A stretch of DNA of 64,000 bases from positions 1,488,001 to 1,552,000 of the forward strand of contig NZ_JAIVFL010000001.1 in the NCBI RefSeq assembly GCF_022760805.1. The letters run 5' to 3'. The notes under the pieces were generated by a model that was not told the DNA's origin, made no database searches, and saw only the letters and a list, made by a program, of their open reading frames with translations. Origin of the DNA: Candidatus Mycolicibacterium alkanivorans. Its GTDB lineage: Bacteria > Actinomycetota > Actinomycetes > Mycobacteriales > Mycobacteriaceae. The position numbers were made by a program, and so were the translations under genes. Below, one piece after another: positions 27,849 to 36,267 of this stretch (its first letter is position 1; each line of letters begins with the position of its first letter).

Positions 27849-28036
27849 GGTGCACAGGGTGCAGTAGGTGCAGGTTTGTCTACCTCTACCCCTGTGTACC
27901 GCGTGCGATAGGTAGTAGAGGCAACCTGCACCTTATGCACCCTCACTGGCTACCACCTCGCGTTTTCGAAGTTTTTATGTGCACCTGAACCTGCACCCTG
28001 TTCGAGTAGTCGTATCCCGCGGAACCCGCGTGCACC
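27849..28036. repeat. GGTGCA iteron cluster, candidate replication origin
   Basis: GGTGCA occurs at 27849, 27858 and 27867 with an exact 9-bp period. The inverse TGCACC occurs at 27927 and 27936 (again 9 bp apart) and further at 27980, 27992 and 28031 inside the end of the primase gene. The two arms flank a C+T-rich centre and form an imperfect long inverted repeat. Iterons next to a primase-helicase gene recall the phage P4 origin, which is built from repeats bound by the alpha protein. Confidence 0.5.
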
Positions 28037-30229
28037 GTTCCTGGTGGCACGCCAAAGCCCTCGTATCTGCTCGATGCGGTTGTAAAACTCCCGCGCCGAC
28101 AGGGCCTTCGACCCGTCCGCGAAGGCATGACTCTGATACGCGCGGAACAGGTCGGTGCGCGCAGTCCAGCTATCGGAGTCGAGTTCACACTGTTCGCCTA
28201 TCCATGAGCGGACCGCGTCTGACGCCGCTATGAAATCTGCTTTCGCGTCGTGCACAGAATCCGGTTCGAGGAATCTGGCCCTTCCCAGCAGGCCGGGCAG
28301 TGATTGGAGGCCGCGCCGGAGGACTCCACGCAACTCCGATGGGGTTTGCAGGTCGGCGTCCAGTTTTATGTTTTTGCTGTCGGAGAAGTCGTTGGGGAAT
28401 GGGACGACGGTCCAGCGGGCTACCCACCCTTCCGACGAGTCGGCCGAACCGAACGCTTTGTTCGCGGAGTAGAACGGCAACGCCCACGGGGTGAAGTCGA
28501 ACGGGGCGCCGAATTTGTGTTCGGCTTGGATCAGGTCACCGCCGGTGATTGACTTGAACATGGCTGTGTTGGCGATCCATTTGGAGTCGAGATCGCCTGC
28601 TAGGTTGGCGAGTTTCCCGTAGAGCGATGCGGCGCGGAACCTGTTGTCGGTCAGTTCATGCAATCCGACTGACGAGCAGTTGTGTCTGCCGAGAAGTTTT
28701 TCCAACACTCTGATGAGTGTCCCTTTCCCGTTGCGGCCTTTCCCGAATAGGAGGATCGCCGCGTGCAGCGGATTGCCCGAGTATGTGGTGTATCCGATTA
28801 TTTCCCACATGAGGTTTATGCAGTCGGGTGGTAGTACCTCGGAAAGGAATGTGTCGAATCGTGGGCATTCGGCGTCGGGGTCGTATGCGGTCGGGAGTTG
28901 AACGGTGGATAGGTGGTCGGGGTGGTGTTCTGAGAGTTCCCCTGTCCGCCAGTTCAGCATTCCGTTTTCGACGTTGATGTAGTCGGGTTGCGGCTCGCAT
29001 GTGATTCGCGCGGTGTCGGTGCTGTAGCGGATCAGGTCGAGTGTGTTGCGGGCGTGGGCGTTTCGGTAGCGGTTGCCGAGTAGTCGTGCGATGTGGTGTT
29101 CGATATGGCCGCGGTTGGTTTTCCATACGCCGCCGCTGTAGGTGTAGAACTGTTCGGTTATGTCGTTGAATCCGCAAGTTACGGATTCCATCACGGTTTC
29201 CGCGAGGTTGAGGGCGAGTAGTCCTGTCTGCTTGTCGAAAAACTTACCGGGGTCGCCGGTGTCGCCGGTTTTCCATTCGCTTCGATCGGTATCGGTCACG
29301 TTGTCCGGCATTTCTCGTTGGGTTCGTTCACGGATGGCGTCGAGGTCTGCGGCTTGGGCTTGTGCGACAGACCAGGCGAGGATCGAGTTGAATTCCGCTT
29401 CAGCCCTCGCACCGACACGGACCACCCCTGTCGATCCGCCGAGCGCAACGGAATTCACGAATATCGGTTTGAGTTGCTTGATCGCTTCGGCGGCCGGGAA
29501 GAAGCCGGCGCGTGCCTCTTTCATCGCCCCGGTGAGCACTGACGACAGGCTTGTGTGGCTGGATTCTCCGCGTTCAATCTTCCCCGCCAGCGCACGAGTC
29601 CATCCGTGCAGGATCTCTGGACGCACCGAATCGGTGTGCGCCGCAATGAATTCGGCGACTTGCGTGTCGGTTGCGGCGTCCTCACCGGGTGACGCGTCGT
29701 CGAGCAGAACAGCCAGCTCGTCGGGCAGTACAGGCACGGGACCTGTTCGTATCCAACGGTATTCGCCCCCATTGGGATGGGTGGATGGTTCGACGATGAT
29801 GACACCGTTCAAGCCGCGGATTTCGCCGAACGAGCTACCCAACCGGCCGCCACCGTTTCCGATGGTTCGGCCCGGCGGCTGCGCGAACACGTAGTGCCCG
29901 CGGCCGGGAGTGTCGGGGCGGGTCGCCTGGAAGGGTGCCGACACGCAGTGCCTGGCCAGGACCTCCGGCATCTTTTCGGTCCGGTCGACGTCGGCTGCCA
30001 GAGCACCGGATCGGCCGCAATGCAGGGCGATCCCAAAGCTGGTGCCGGCGAACCAGGCGACCAGCTGCTCCGGCTCGCGACTCGACTTCGACGGCCAGGC
30101 TTTTCCCACGACACTGCCCGGATGTTTGGTGTCGAGCCGAACTGGCAGGATGTGCCACCCGGACTGCGCGTAGGCCAGGGCCGCTGACAGGGTGTCCAGT
30201 CCGGTGACGACCGGAATCTCTAGGTTCAC
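27950..30229 (-). CDS. Primase/polymerase-SF3 helicase replication protein
   Basis: This 759-residue protein combines an N-terminal archaeo-eukaryotic primase/polymerase domain with a C-terminal superfamily 3 helicase, the layout of P4-type satellite replication initiators. The primase part has the catalytic acidic pair in ALAADVDRT near residue 80 and the PDTPGRGHYVF strand near 105. The D5_N-like region is in the middle (QPDYINVENGMLNWRTGEL). Walker A is LLFGKGRNGKGTLI near 500, and an Asp-rich strand LANLAGDLDSKWI follows. The GTG at 30229 is preferred because homology begins at once (LDTLSAALAYAQSGWHILP). Confidence 0.85.
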   Translation of the reverse strand: MNLEIPVVTGLDTLSAALAYAQSGWHILPVRLDTKHPGSVVGKAWPSKSSREPEQLVAWFAGTSFGIALHCGRSGALAADVDRTEKMPEVLARHCVSAPFQATRPDTPGRGHYVFAQPPGRTIGNGGGRLGSSFGEIRGLNGVIIVEPSTHPNGGEYRWIRTGPVPVLPDELAVLLDDASPGEDAATDTQVAEFIAAHTDSVRPEILHGWTRALAGKIERGESSHTSLSSVLTGAMKEARAGFFPAAEAIKQLKPIFVNSVALGGSTGVVRVGARAEAEFNSILAWSVAQAQAADLDAIRERTQREMPDNVTDTDRSEWKTGDTGDPGKFFDKQTGLLALNLAETVMESVTCGFNDITEQFYTYSGGVWKTNRGHIEHHIARLLGNRYRNAHARNTLDLIRYSTDTARITCEPQPDYINVENGMLNWRTGELSEHHPDHLSTVQLPTAYDPDAECPRFDTFLSEVLPPDCINLMWEIIGYTTYSGNPLHAAILLFGKGRNGKGTLIRVLEKLLGRHNCSSVGLHELTDNRFRAASLYGKLANLAGDLDSKWIANTAMFKSITGGDLIQAEHKFGAPFDFTPWALPFYSANKAFGSADSSEGWVARWTVVPFPNDFSDSKNIKLDADLQTPSELRGVLRRGLQSLPGLLGRARFLEPDSVHDAKADFIAASDAVRSWIGEQCELDSDSWTARTDLFRAYQSHAFADGSKALSAREFYNRIEQIRGLWRATRNGARGFRGIRLLEQGAGSGAHKNFENARW

Positions 30230-30353
30230 GCCGCACCGTGTCGGCCGGCCAGCTCGGTGACGTATTCGTGTACGGGATGCGGTTGTGGGGAAATTCCCCA
30301 CAAGACTCCAAGAAGGTGGGGGCACCATGCGCCGGAACGTGATTGGGTGGCGC

Positions 30354-33047
30354 TCACGCGTCGTCTCCCGTCTCGCTGTCGCCGGCCGGTGCGGCTAGCT
30401 GCTCGGCGAGTAGGGCACGGACAGACCCGTCTAGGTCGTCGGCGGCGTTGATGTCGTCGCGGACGAGGTGTTCGGTCGCCGACCGCCACGACTGGTATGG
30501 GTCGCCGGTGAAGCTTTCGCGTACGCGGGCTTCGCGAGCGTCGGCCAGTTCGGGATGGTTGTCGATCAGTTGGCGCACCACAGCGTCTACGTCGACCATG
30601 CCCGCCAGCTCCGCCCAAACAAGTTCGGTGAGCGTCTCGTCGCGGACCGCCCGCACATACCCATCAAGCACCTCGGCGGGTGGCACCAGTTTCGTGGTGG
30701 CGCCGGCTGATTGCAGACCGGCTTCGATGAATTCGGCGAGCTGGTCGGCGGAGAACGCGTTCAGTTCGCAGCGCCGGCATTCGTGATGGAAGCTGCCGTA
30801 CCCGGCTGATGTTGGTGTGCCGGTGAACCATTCCAGTGCGGCCGCGTCGAGTTCCAAATCGGCGGGGAGCTCTTTTTTGCGGGTGAACTTCTCGGTTTCT
30901 AAACCGTGGGCGATGGCTTGCGGCACTGTGAGACCTAGGTCGATCACGTCGATGGTGTGGTCGGGCATCCGCCGGGTTGCTTCTGCGAGTGTGCGGGCGA
31001 TGTCGTAGCCGCTGGGGTCTGCGTCGTGCACGACGAACAGTTTCATATCCCGAACATCGGACCGTGCCAGCAGGTTCCGGCACGCGGTCGGCGCATAACC
31101 TTGCCCGAAAATTACTGCCATGTCGTAGCGTTCGCCGAGCCGGTACGGCGCCAACTGCGCGGCGAGTCCTTTCTTCTCGACGTACAGCACCTTGTCGAAC
31201 TGCCACGGCGGCGGCGTGTAGGCCTCGACTTCGCGGGTGCCCAGCGGGATCACATCATCGTCGTGCGGGTGGTGAAGTTCGCCGCGCGGCTCGTAGTACA
31301 GGCCGGGCAGTGGTGCGACGGTCCGCTCGTATTCGGGTAGCAGGGTTTGCGAAAAGTAGGCGTAACCCAGTTCTTTGTCGGTGTAGTTCTGGAGCAGTGG
31401 TCGCACCTTGTAGAACAGGGTGCGGGCGGCGCACACGTCACCGGCTGACGCCTTGGCTTCGGCGAGTACCTCGAACACGGCGTCTTTGATGCTCCACAAG
31501 TTTTCGCGTTCAGCCTTGATGGCTTGCTGGTGGGCGCGTTCAGCTTTGACCGCGTCTTTGCGGCGCTGCTCAGCCTCCCGCCGCAAGGTTTTAGTGGCCG
31601 CGTCAAGTGTTTTGGCGGCAGTCTCGGCGACCGCCTTGGGGACGACCAGGGCTACTTTGCCTTTGTCCACGAATTGTGGTGCGGCGCAAATGATGTGCAC
31701 GACGGCGGCCCTGTTCCCGCCGCTGCTGGTGTTGTTGGCGTACGCGGCCGCCAGGAATGATGCGGCCCCAAAGGTATTGATGTCGCTTGCGGGCAGGTAT
31801 GTGCGCCCGAGTGGGTCACCGAACGCGGGTGCATGGTTGAAGGCGAACCAGGTGTCGCCCGGCTCGTCGGTGTCGGCGACCGCCACCTCGATGATCCACG
31901 GCACCCCGTTGACGGTTGCCGAGCCGTTCCTGTACCAGAACCGGTTCACCCCGTAGGTGTCGTGGAGCATCCTGCGGTAGTGGTCTTCGCCGACCGGGCC
32001 GAGCCGGTTGGCGGGGGTGGGTTTGGCGTGCTCGATCATCGTGGCGTGTAGCGCGGCGATCAGGTCGTCTCGGCCGTCGAGCCCCGACAGGTGAGTGACA
32101 TCGGGTGCGGCGGCCCGCACAGCCTTGGCCTTGGAGGTGCCGGACAGTCCGTCGAACTCGCGGATGAACTCGCCGAGCGGCTTGTCGGGGTGGCCGTTGC
32201 GGGCGCTGTGGATGTGGGAATGCACCAACGCCGTGAACGCGGTCGCGTCGTACCAGTGCGGTGACGACGGCGCCGATGGGGTCCACTTCGACCACACCAC
32301 ATCGGACGGCTTGTAAACGGTGGTGTCGTCTCCGCTGCCGCTGTAAGCATGGTCAACCACGGTGATGGTGGCGTGCGGGTTTACAAGCGCCGTGCGCCAC
32401 GCCCACCAGCTCGCATCGGCATCGAGGTGATCTGGCCCGGGTAACGGCACTGTGACCGATGTGCCGGCTGTGCGGCCGCTGCCGGTGGTTTCGTGGGTGA
32501 CAACCACATCGCCGCATCGGTCGACTGTCACTTGCAGCTCGTGGCGGACGCCGGCCGATTCGATGACCACCGGCTTGGTGATGTCGAACGCGTACGGGAT
32601 ACCCAGCAGGGTTTTGAGTGCGTTGCCTTGCGCTCCGCGCGCCGGGCCCCGGTATTTTGCTTTGTCGGACACTAGGACGTTGAAGTCGCAGATGTGGTCG
32701 ACGGTGGCGGGGGCGATCCCGTCGCCGTTGTCGGTCACGGTGATGTACGTGACGTCGTCACCCTCGCGGGTGGTGATGGTGATGGCCGGTGCCCGGCCGG
32801 TTGATTCGGCTGCGTCGAGGGCGTTGTCGAGCAGTTCTTTGATGACGACGTCGCCGAACGCGCCGGCTGGCTGACCGGTTTGGGCTTGCAGTGCGCGGAG
32901 CTCCAGGAATTCGGCGGCGCGCGGCGTGGCGAACACGGTGCGCGTTACTGCCTGCCTGTTGCGGCGGGTATTCTCGATGCTGTCGGCTGTGGCGGTTGAC
33001 GTGGTTGCCCGGGCCTGGGTGCCCGGGCTTCTTCGTTGGTCGATCAA
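30354..33047 (-). CDS. Fused type IIB topoisomerase (Topo VIII-like: Topo VI B + A in one chain)
   Basis: The protein (897 residues from TTG 33047; a GTG at 32936 would give 860) contains both halves of a Topo VI-type enzyme. Residues about 55-220 form a GHKL ATPase: ELLDNALDA (N box), DNGDGI and GARGAQGNALK. An H2TH-like stretch follows. Residues 383-480 look like a transducer domain with a switch lysine in VDKGK. A helical linker (480-525) leads to the 5Y-CAP-like domain with a catalytic-Tyr candidate in TLFYKVRPLL (Y546). The Toprim domain holds LYVEKKG (E624) and HDADPSG (D675, D677). All key residues seem present, so it should cut and pass duplex DNA. Fused forms are known from plasmids and integrated elements. 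Confidence 0.78.
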   Translation of the reverse strand: MIDQRRSPGTQARATTSTATADSIENTRRNRQAVTRTVFATPRAAEFLELRALQAQTGQPAGAFGDVVIKELLDNALDAAESTGRAPAITITTREGDDVTYITVTDNGDGIAPATVDHICDFNVLVSDKAKYRGPARGAQGNALKTLLGIPYAFDITKPVVIESAGVRHELQVTVDRCGDVVVTHETTGSGRTAGTSVTVPLPGPDHLDADASWWAWRTALVNPHATITVVDHAYSGSGDDTTVYKPSDVVWSKWTPSAPSSPHWYDATAFTALVHSHIHSARNGHPDKPLGEFIREFDGLSGTSKAKAVRAAAPDVTHLSGLDGRDDLIAALHATMIEHAKPTPANRLGPVGEDHYRRMLHDTYGVNRFWYRNGSATVNGVPWIIEVAVADTDEPGDTWFAFNHAPAFGDPLGRTYLPASDINTFGAASFLAAAYANNTSSGGNRAAVVHIICAAPQFVDKGKVALVVPKAVAETAAKTLDAATKTLRREAEQRRKDAVKAERAHQQAIKAERENLWSIKDAVFEVLAEAKASAGDVCAARTLFYKVRPLLQNYTDKELGYAYFSQTLLPEYERTVAPLPGLYYEPRGELHHPHDDDVIPLGTREVEAYTPPPWQFDKVLYVEKKGLAAQLAPYRLGERYDMAVIFGQGYAPTACRNLLARSDVRDMKLFVVHDADPSGYDIARTLAEATRRMPDHTIDVIDLGLTVPQAIAHGLETEKFTRKKELPADLELDAAALEWFTGTPTSAGYGSFHHECRRCELNAFSADQLAEFIEAGLQSAGATTKLVPPAEVLDGYVRAVRDETLTELVWAELAGMVDVDAVVRQLIDNHPELADAREARVRESFTGDPYQSWRSATEHLVRDDINAADDLDGSVRALLAEQLAAPAGDSETGDDA

Positions 33048-33268
33048 GCTGCACCTCGGGGGTCGTCGGTGTGCCGCATCGTGTTGGCATCGTTTAGGCG
33101 ATCCACGTATGCCGCAATGGATTCTGCGGTGATGAACGACCTTCGGCCGATGTTCACTTTGGTCAGCTCCCCGCGGTTGATCAGGTCGTAGATCGTCGTG
33201 TGGCCGATTCCGCCGAGGTTGTGTCGGGCGTCGGGTATCGCCACCAATCGCTTTCCTGTGCTGTCCAT
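33044..33268 (-). CDS. Excisionase-like helix-turn-helix protein
   Basis: 74 residues with a MerR/excisionase-type winged helix: LGGIGHTTIYDLINRGELTK, then the wing VNIGRRSFITAESIAAYVD. Such proteins bind attachment sites and steer the integrase to excision, or act as regulators. It is the first gene leftward from the divergent region facing the integrase pair. Its TGA overlaps a possible TTG start of the topoisomerase gene (TTGA). Confidence 0.75.
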   Translation of the reverse strand: MDSTGKRLVAIPDARHNLGGIGHTTIYDLINRGELTKVNIGRRSFITAESIAAYVDRLNDANTMRHTDDPRGAA

Positions 33269-33333
33269 CTCTCATCCGCTCTCATTCGTTGAGTTCCGCT
33301 GGTGTTCCAGCGCCATTGACAGCATGAATGGAT

Positions 33334-33379
33334 AGTGACTAGGCTGTCCTCGTCACTGACAAGGATTTATCTGACTAGG
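33334..33379. promoter_or_regulatory. Divergent control region of the element
   Basis: The 122-bp gap between the leftward excisionase/replication genes and the rightward regulator/integrase genes holds an inverted repeat AGTGAC (33334-33339) / GTCACT (33352-33357) and a direct repeat TGACTAGG (33336-33343 and 33372-33379). This is the expected position of operators for a lysogeny-type switch. Confidence 0.45.
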
Positions 33380-33390
33380 ACGGGTGCCGC

Positions 33391-33960
33391 ATGGAGCGAT
33401 GGCTCAATTTCTGGCAGGGCCAGGGACGCGCGACTTACAGCGCGGATTCCGCCATGGTCGGCGACCGCGTCGTCCCATCGGAGATATTCGTAGAGATCGC
33501 CGGCAGCGCATCACAGCCCGACTTGTCAATGAAGATCGAAGTGCGCCAAGGTATCCCGGTCTGCACTGAAGTCTGCCTGCGCTCCCGACCGGACGGACCG
33601 GAAGTGCGAGAGAAGGATCTGGCGCAAGTCCGCGTGGGCTGGCTCGTTGAGCAGATCGTTGCACGAGCGTCGGTAAAGCCCATAGGCCGCGTCGGGGGGT
33701 ACGGCTTCGGATGGTCAAAGCCGGTGAACGACCGCACCGCGGTGAGTGACATTCGACGTTACAGGTCAGGTCGCACGCGGATGTCGAGGGAACGGCTGTT
33801 GAAGGTCGTAGAGGTCTACCGAGAACACATCGACGCCCGGCCCACCGAGGCGGTGGAACGCGCTTTTGACGTATCACACAGGACGGCCGCGCGTTATGTC
33901 CAACAGGCGCGGGACGCGGGACTCCTGCCCGCGACGACACCAGGAAAGAAGAAGGCATGA
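33391..33960 (+). CDS. Probable DNA-binding regulator upstream of the integrase
   Basis: A 189-residue protein of no named family that I recognise. The N-terminal part is beta-rich (about 1-100). The C-terminal third is basic and contains a helix-turn-helix-like segment (TEAVERAFDVSHRTAARYVQ, near 155), followed by a Lys-rich end. Genes of this kind often precede integrases in actinobacterial elements. The start ATG (33391) follows the divergent repeats. Its stop overlaps the integrase start (ATGATG region), so both are co-expressed. Confidence 0.6.
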   Translation: MERWLNFWQGQGRATYSADSAMVGDRVVPSEIFVEIAGSASQPDLSMKIEVRQGIPVCTEVCLRSRPDGPEVREKDLAQVRVGWLVEQIVARASVKPIGRVGGYGFGWSKPVNDRTAVSDIRRYRSGRTRMSRERLLKVVEVYREHIDARPTEAVERAFDVSHRTAARYVQQARDAGLLPATTPGKKKA

Positions 33961-35150
33961 TGACCAAGCGACAGCAATTGCCGCCCCAGATCAAGAAGAT
34001 CACGGTGAAGGACCGGAGCACCGGGAAAAGCGTTGTGCGGTATCAACTCACAGTCGATGCCGGTCATGACCCGGAGTCGGGGAGACGGCGGCAGATCAGG
34101 CGGCGATTCGTCACCGAAGCTGCCGCCCGCGATGGGCTCGCATCAGTGCAGGGGGGTGTGAGGGCAGGCACCTATGTCCCCTCCAGCAAGTTGACGGTGG
34201 ACCAGGCATGTGAGGGATGGCTAGCGTCGAAGCACTCGCTGAAGCCGTCGACACTTCGCGGGCATCGGGTGTCGCTCGGCCCACTACGCGACGAGTTGGG
34301 TCAGGTCGAAGTCCAGAAGCTGTCGAAGGCCGACCTCGACTCCTTGGTGGGCCGGTTGCGGCGCGGCGAGGTCGAGGGCCGCAAGAAGTGGTCGGCCCGC
34401 TCATGTAATTACATGCTGTACCTGGCGACGGCCGTACTGGACGACCAGGTAGCCCAGGGCAACGTGGTCCGTAACGTCGCACGTCTGGTGGACCGGGTAG
34501 CCGGTGATGCGGAGAAGTTCCGCACACTGACTGATAGCGAGATGTTCCGCATCCTCGACCGCGAATGCCGCGACCGGCACCTGTGGACGCTGGCGCTGTA
34601 CGGGCTGCGCAGGGGTGAGATCGCCGGCCTTCGGTGGGCCAACGTCGACCTGAAGGCCAAGACGGTCACCATCACGGAGAACCGGGTTGCGGTAGGCAAG
34701 GACATCGTGGGGGGCACACCAAAGTCGAAGGCGAGTAGCCGGACGTTGCCCATGCCCGATGATGTTGTAGCGGTGCTGAAGGCCGCGCGTAAACGGCAGG
34801 CCGAGGAGCGGTTGGCGTTCGGGGCGGGCTGCGGATCGGGCGAGTACGTCGCCAGCGATGAGGCCGGCCGGCCCTATCATCCGAACTTGCTCACCTACCG
34901 GTGGGGCAAGATGCTTGACGGCCTCAAGATCGAGCGCGTCCGGCTGCATGACGCCCGGCACTCGTGTGCGACGTTGATGCACCTGCGTGGTGTGCCGATC
35001 GCGGTGATCGCGGCGTGGCTCGGGCACGCCAGCGCGGCATTCACCATGTCGGTGTATGCCCACAGCCAGGACGACGCGCTGAAGGCGGCTGCGAGCAGTT
35101 TCGGGCGTGTTGTGACATCTCGTGACATCGAGCCCGGCTCGGAGCGGTGA
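33957..35150 (+). CDS. Tyrosine-family phage integrase
   Basis: The 397-residue integrase would recombine the attP of the element with the tRNA attB. It has an N-terminal arm-binding domain, a core SAM-like domain (LTVDQACEGWLASKHSLKPS near 80) and the catalytic domain with Arg in YGLRRGEIAGLRW (near 220), the HxxR box LHDARHSCATLM (near 325) and the Tyr in TMSVYAHSQ (near 365). It lies just inside the right repeat, as expected for the gene next to attP. It appears intact. Confidence 0.93.
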   Translation: MMTKRQQLPPQIKKITVKDRSTGKSVVRYQLTVDAGHDPESGRRRQIRRRFVTEAAARDGLASVQGGVRAGTYVPSSKLTVDQACEGWLASKHSLKPSTLRGHRVSLGPLRDELGQVEVQKLSKADLDSLVGRLRRGEVEGRKKWSARSCNYMLYLATAVLDDQVAQGNVVRNVARLVDRVAGDAEKFRTLTDSEMFRILDRECRDRHLWTLALYGLRRGEIAGLRWANVDLKAKTVTITENRVAVGKDIVGGTPKSKASSRTLPMPDDVVAVLKAARKRQAEERLAFGAGCGSGEYVASDEAGRPYHPNLLTYRWGKMLDGLKIERVRLHDARHSCATLMHLRGVPIAVIAAWLGHASAAFTMSVYAHSQDDALKAAASSFGRVVTSRDIEPGSER

Positions 35151-35177
35151 TGAGAGCGCATATCGGCAGCTAGGTCG

Positions 35178-35223
35178 GTGCCCCCAGTCGGACTCGAACC
35201 GACACTGTGCGGATTTTAAGTCC
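35178..35223. repeat. attR, element copy of the tRNA 3' part
   Basis: 46 bp identical to 24818-24863. It covers the acceptor 3' strand, T-arm, variable loop and anticodon region of the tRNA at 35179-35252, so the integrated element restores a complete tRNA. Confidence 0.88.
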
Positions 35224-35252
35224 GCTGCCTCTGCCAATTGGGCTATGGGAGC
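35179..35252 (-). tRNA. tRNA with anticodon UAA (Leu by anticodon), integration site
   Basis: A 74-nt cloverleaf: acceptor GCTCCCA/TGGGGGC, a D-arm, anticodon stem GCGGA/TCCGC with loop CTTAAAA, T-arm GTCGG-TTCGAGT-CCGAC and discriminator A. The anticodon TAA would read leucine UUA. The variable loop is only 5 nt (ACAGT), whereas bacterial leucine tRNAs are class II with a long variable arm. Assignment to Leu therefore rests on the anticodon alone. Confidence 0.8.
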
Positions 35253-35272
35253 TCTGCAGCTCAGAGCGTACT

Positions 35273-36000
35273 TCAGACTGTTTCTGGTTCGCCCTCACGT
35301 CCTGAATGCCGCAGTGATACCGCAGTGCTGTCGATGGCCTTGCCTAGTGCAGCGGCTACACCACTCAAATCCTCGTTGAGGAGATGGCCGTAGCGGTCGA
35401 GTGTCATCGCGGCGGTCGCGTGCCCCAGCAGTCTCTGCACGACCTTGACGTTAGCGCCTGCACTGATCGCCAGCGACGCCGTGGTGTGCCTCAGACCGTG
35501 AGGCACCAACCCTTCGATGCCGACTTCCGCGCACGCGTTGTCGAACGCCCAGCGATACTCACCCAACGGCAAGAATCCGCCTTTGCGACTGGAAAACACC
35601 AGCGCGTTCGGGTCCGCGGGCAGGTCGGCTTCGAGTCTCAGCCAGACCGGTTCGGGAACAGGCACGTGGCGATCCCGCTTCGTCTTGGTCGTAGACTCCA
35701 CGATGCCTTTGCCCGCGACTGCAGTCGCGGATGCTCTGACCGTGAGAACTCGATCGCCCACATGCCGGCGCCGCAGTGCCACAGCCTCGCCGAACCGAAG
35801 GCCGCAGTAGCCCAGGACCAACGTCAGCGTCTCGAATCGGCCTGCGGCCTTCGCCAGCATCAACAGTTCGGCATGGGTCAGGTAGCGCCGTTCACGCTCG
35901 GCTTGCTCGGGTAGATCTTGGTCCCTCTTGATCTCCAATGCGACGTTCCTGGCGACCTTGCCCGATAGCGTCCCATGGTTTGGTGGACTTCGGATCTGGC
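35273..36000 (-). pseudogene. Second tyrosine integrase, N-terminally truncated
   Basis: About 225 residues of an integrase catalytic domain end 20 bp from the 5' end of the UAA tRNA. Motifs are RRYLTHAELLMLAKA, Arg in GYCGLRFGEAVALR, HGLRHTTASLAIS and the Tyr in TLDRYGHLL. The arm-binding and core domains are missing: the gene is cut near 36000 where the IS256-family relic begins. The sequence differs clearly from the integrase at 33957, so it is a trace of another element at the same tRNA. M. tuberculosis also keeps integrase fragments near a tRNA in this part of its map (recollection). Confidence 0.78.
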
Positions 36001-36267
36001 GTGGTTCACGCGTTGTGATCAACGAGTCGTGTTGAACGCTATGCGATTTGGTGTTGTTTGGCAAGTGCCGCGGCGGCGTGTTTCATGGCGATGACGGCGC
36101 GCAGTTCGTCCATGGAGACATCGGAGAGGTAGCGGCGGGTGACCTGCCATTCGTCATGGGCTTCGATGACCACCGCGGTGGCCAGGCGCAGGAACGCCGC
36201 GGGGTTGGGGAAGATCTCCACGACGTCGGCCCGACGCTTGATCTCTTTATTTAGACGCTCTATAGGA

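Larger units (their letters stand above)
24818..35223. mobile_element. phiRv-like integrative element (phage satellite) at a tRNA gene
   Basis: The 10.4-kb segment is bounded by 46-bp exact direct repeats, 24818-24863 and 35178-35223, identical to the 3' part of the tRNA at 35179-35252. The tyrosine integrase gene abuts the right repeat. Inside are an excisionase-like protein, a replication block (primase-helicase and a fused type IIB topoisomerase), a WhiB-like protein, a prohead protease and a small terminase subunit. Capsid, portal, large terminase, tail and lysis genes are absent. Size, integrase and the protease/terminase pair match phiRv1/phiRv2 of M. tuberculosis. It is likely a satellite needing a helper phage, or a reduced prophage. 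Confidence 0.88.

Noticed and set aside
30230..30353. A 25-codon ORF ending as GTGA at the primase-helicase start
   Set aside because: Would need a TTG start without a ribosome-binding site; too little evidence to call a gene.
24818..35223. CRISPR-like or other immune arrays inside the element
   Set aside because: The only regular repeats are the 6-bp GGTGCA units with 9-bp period, too short and lacking spacers.
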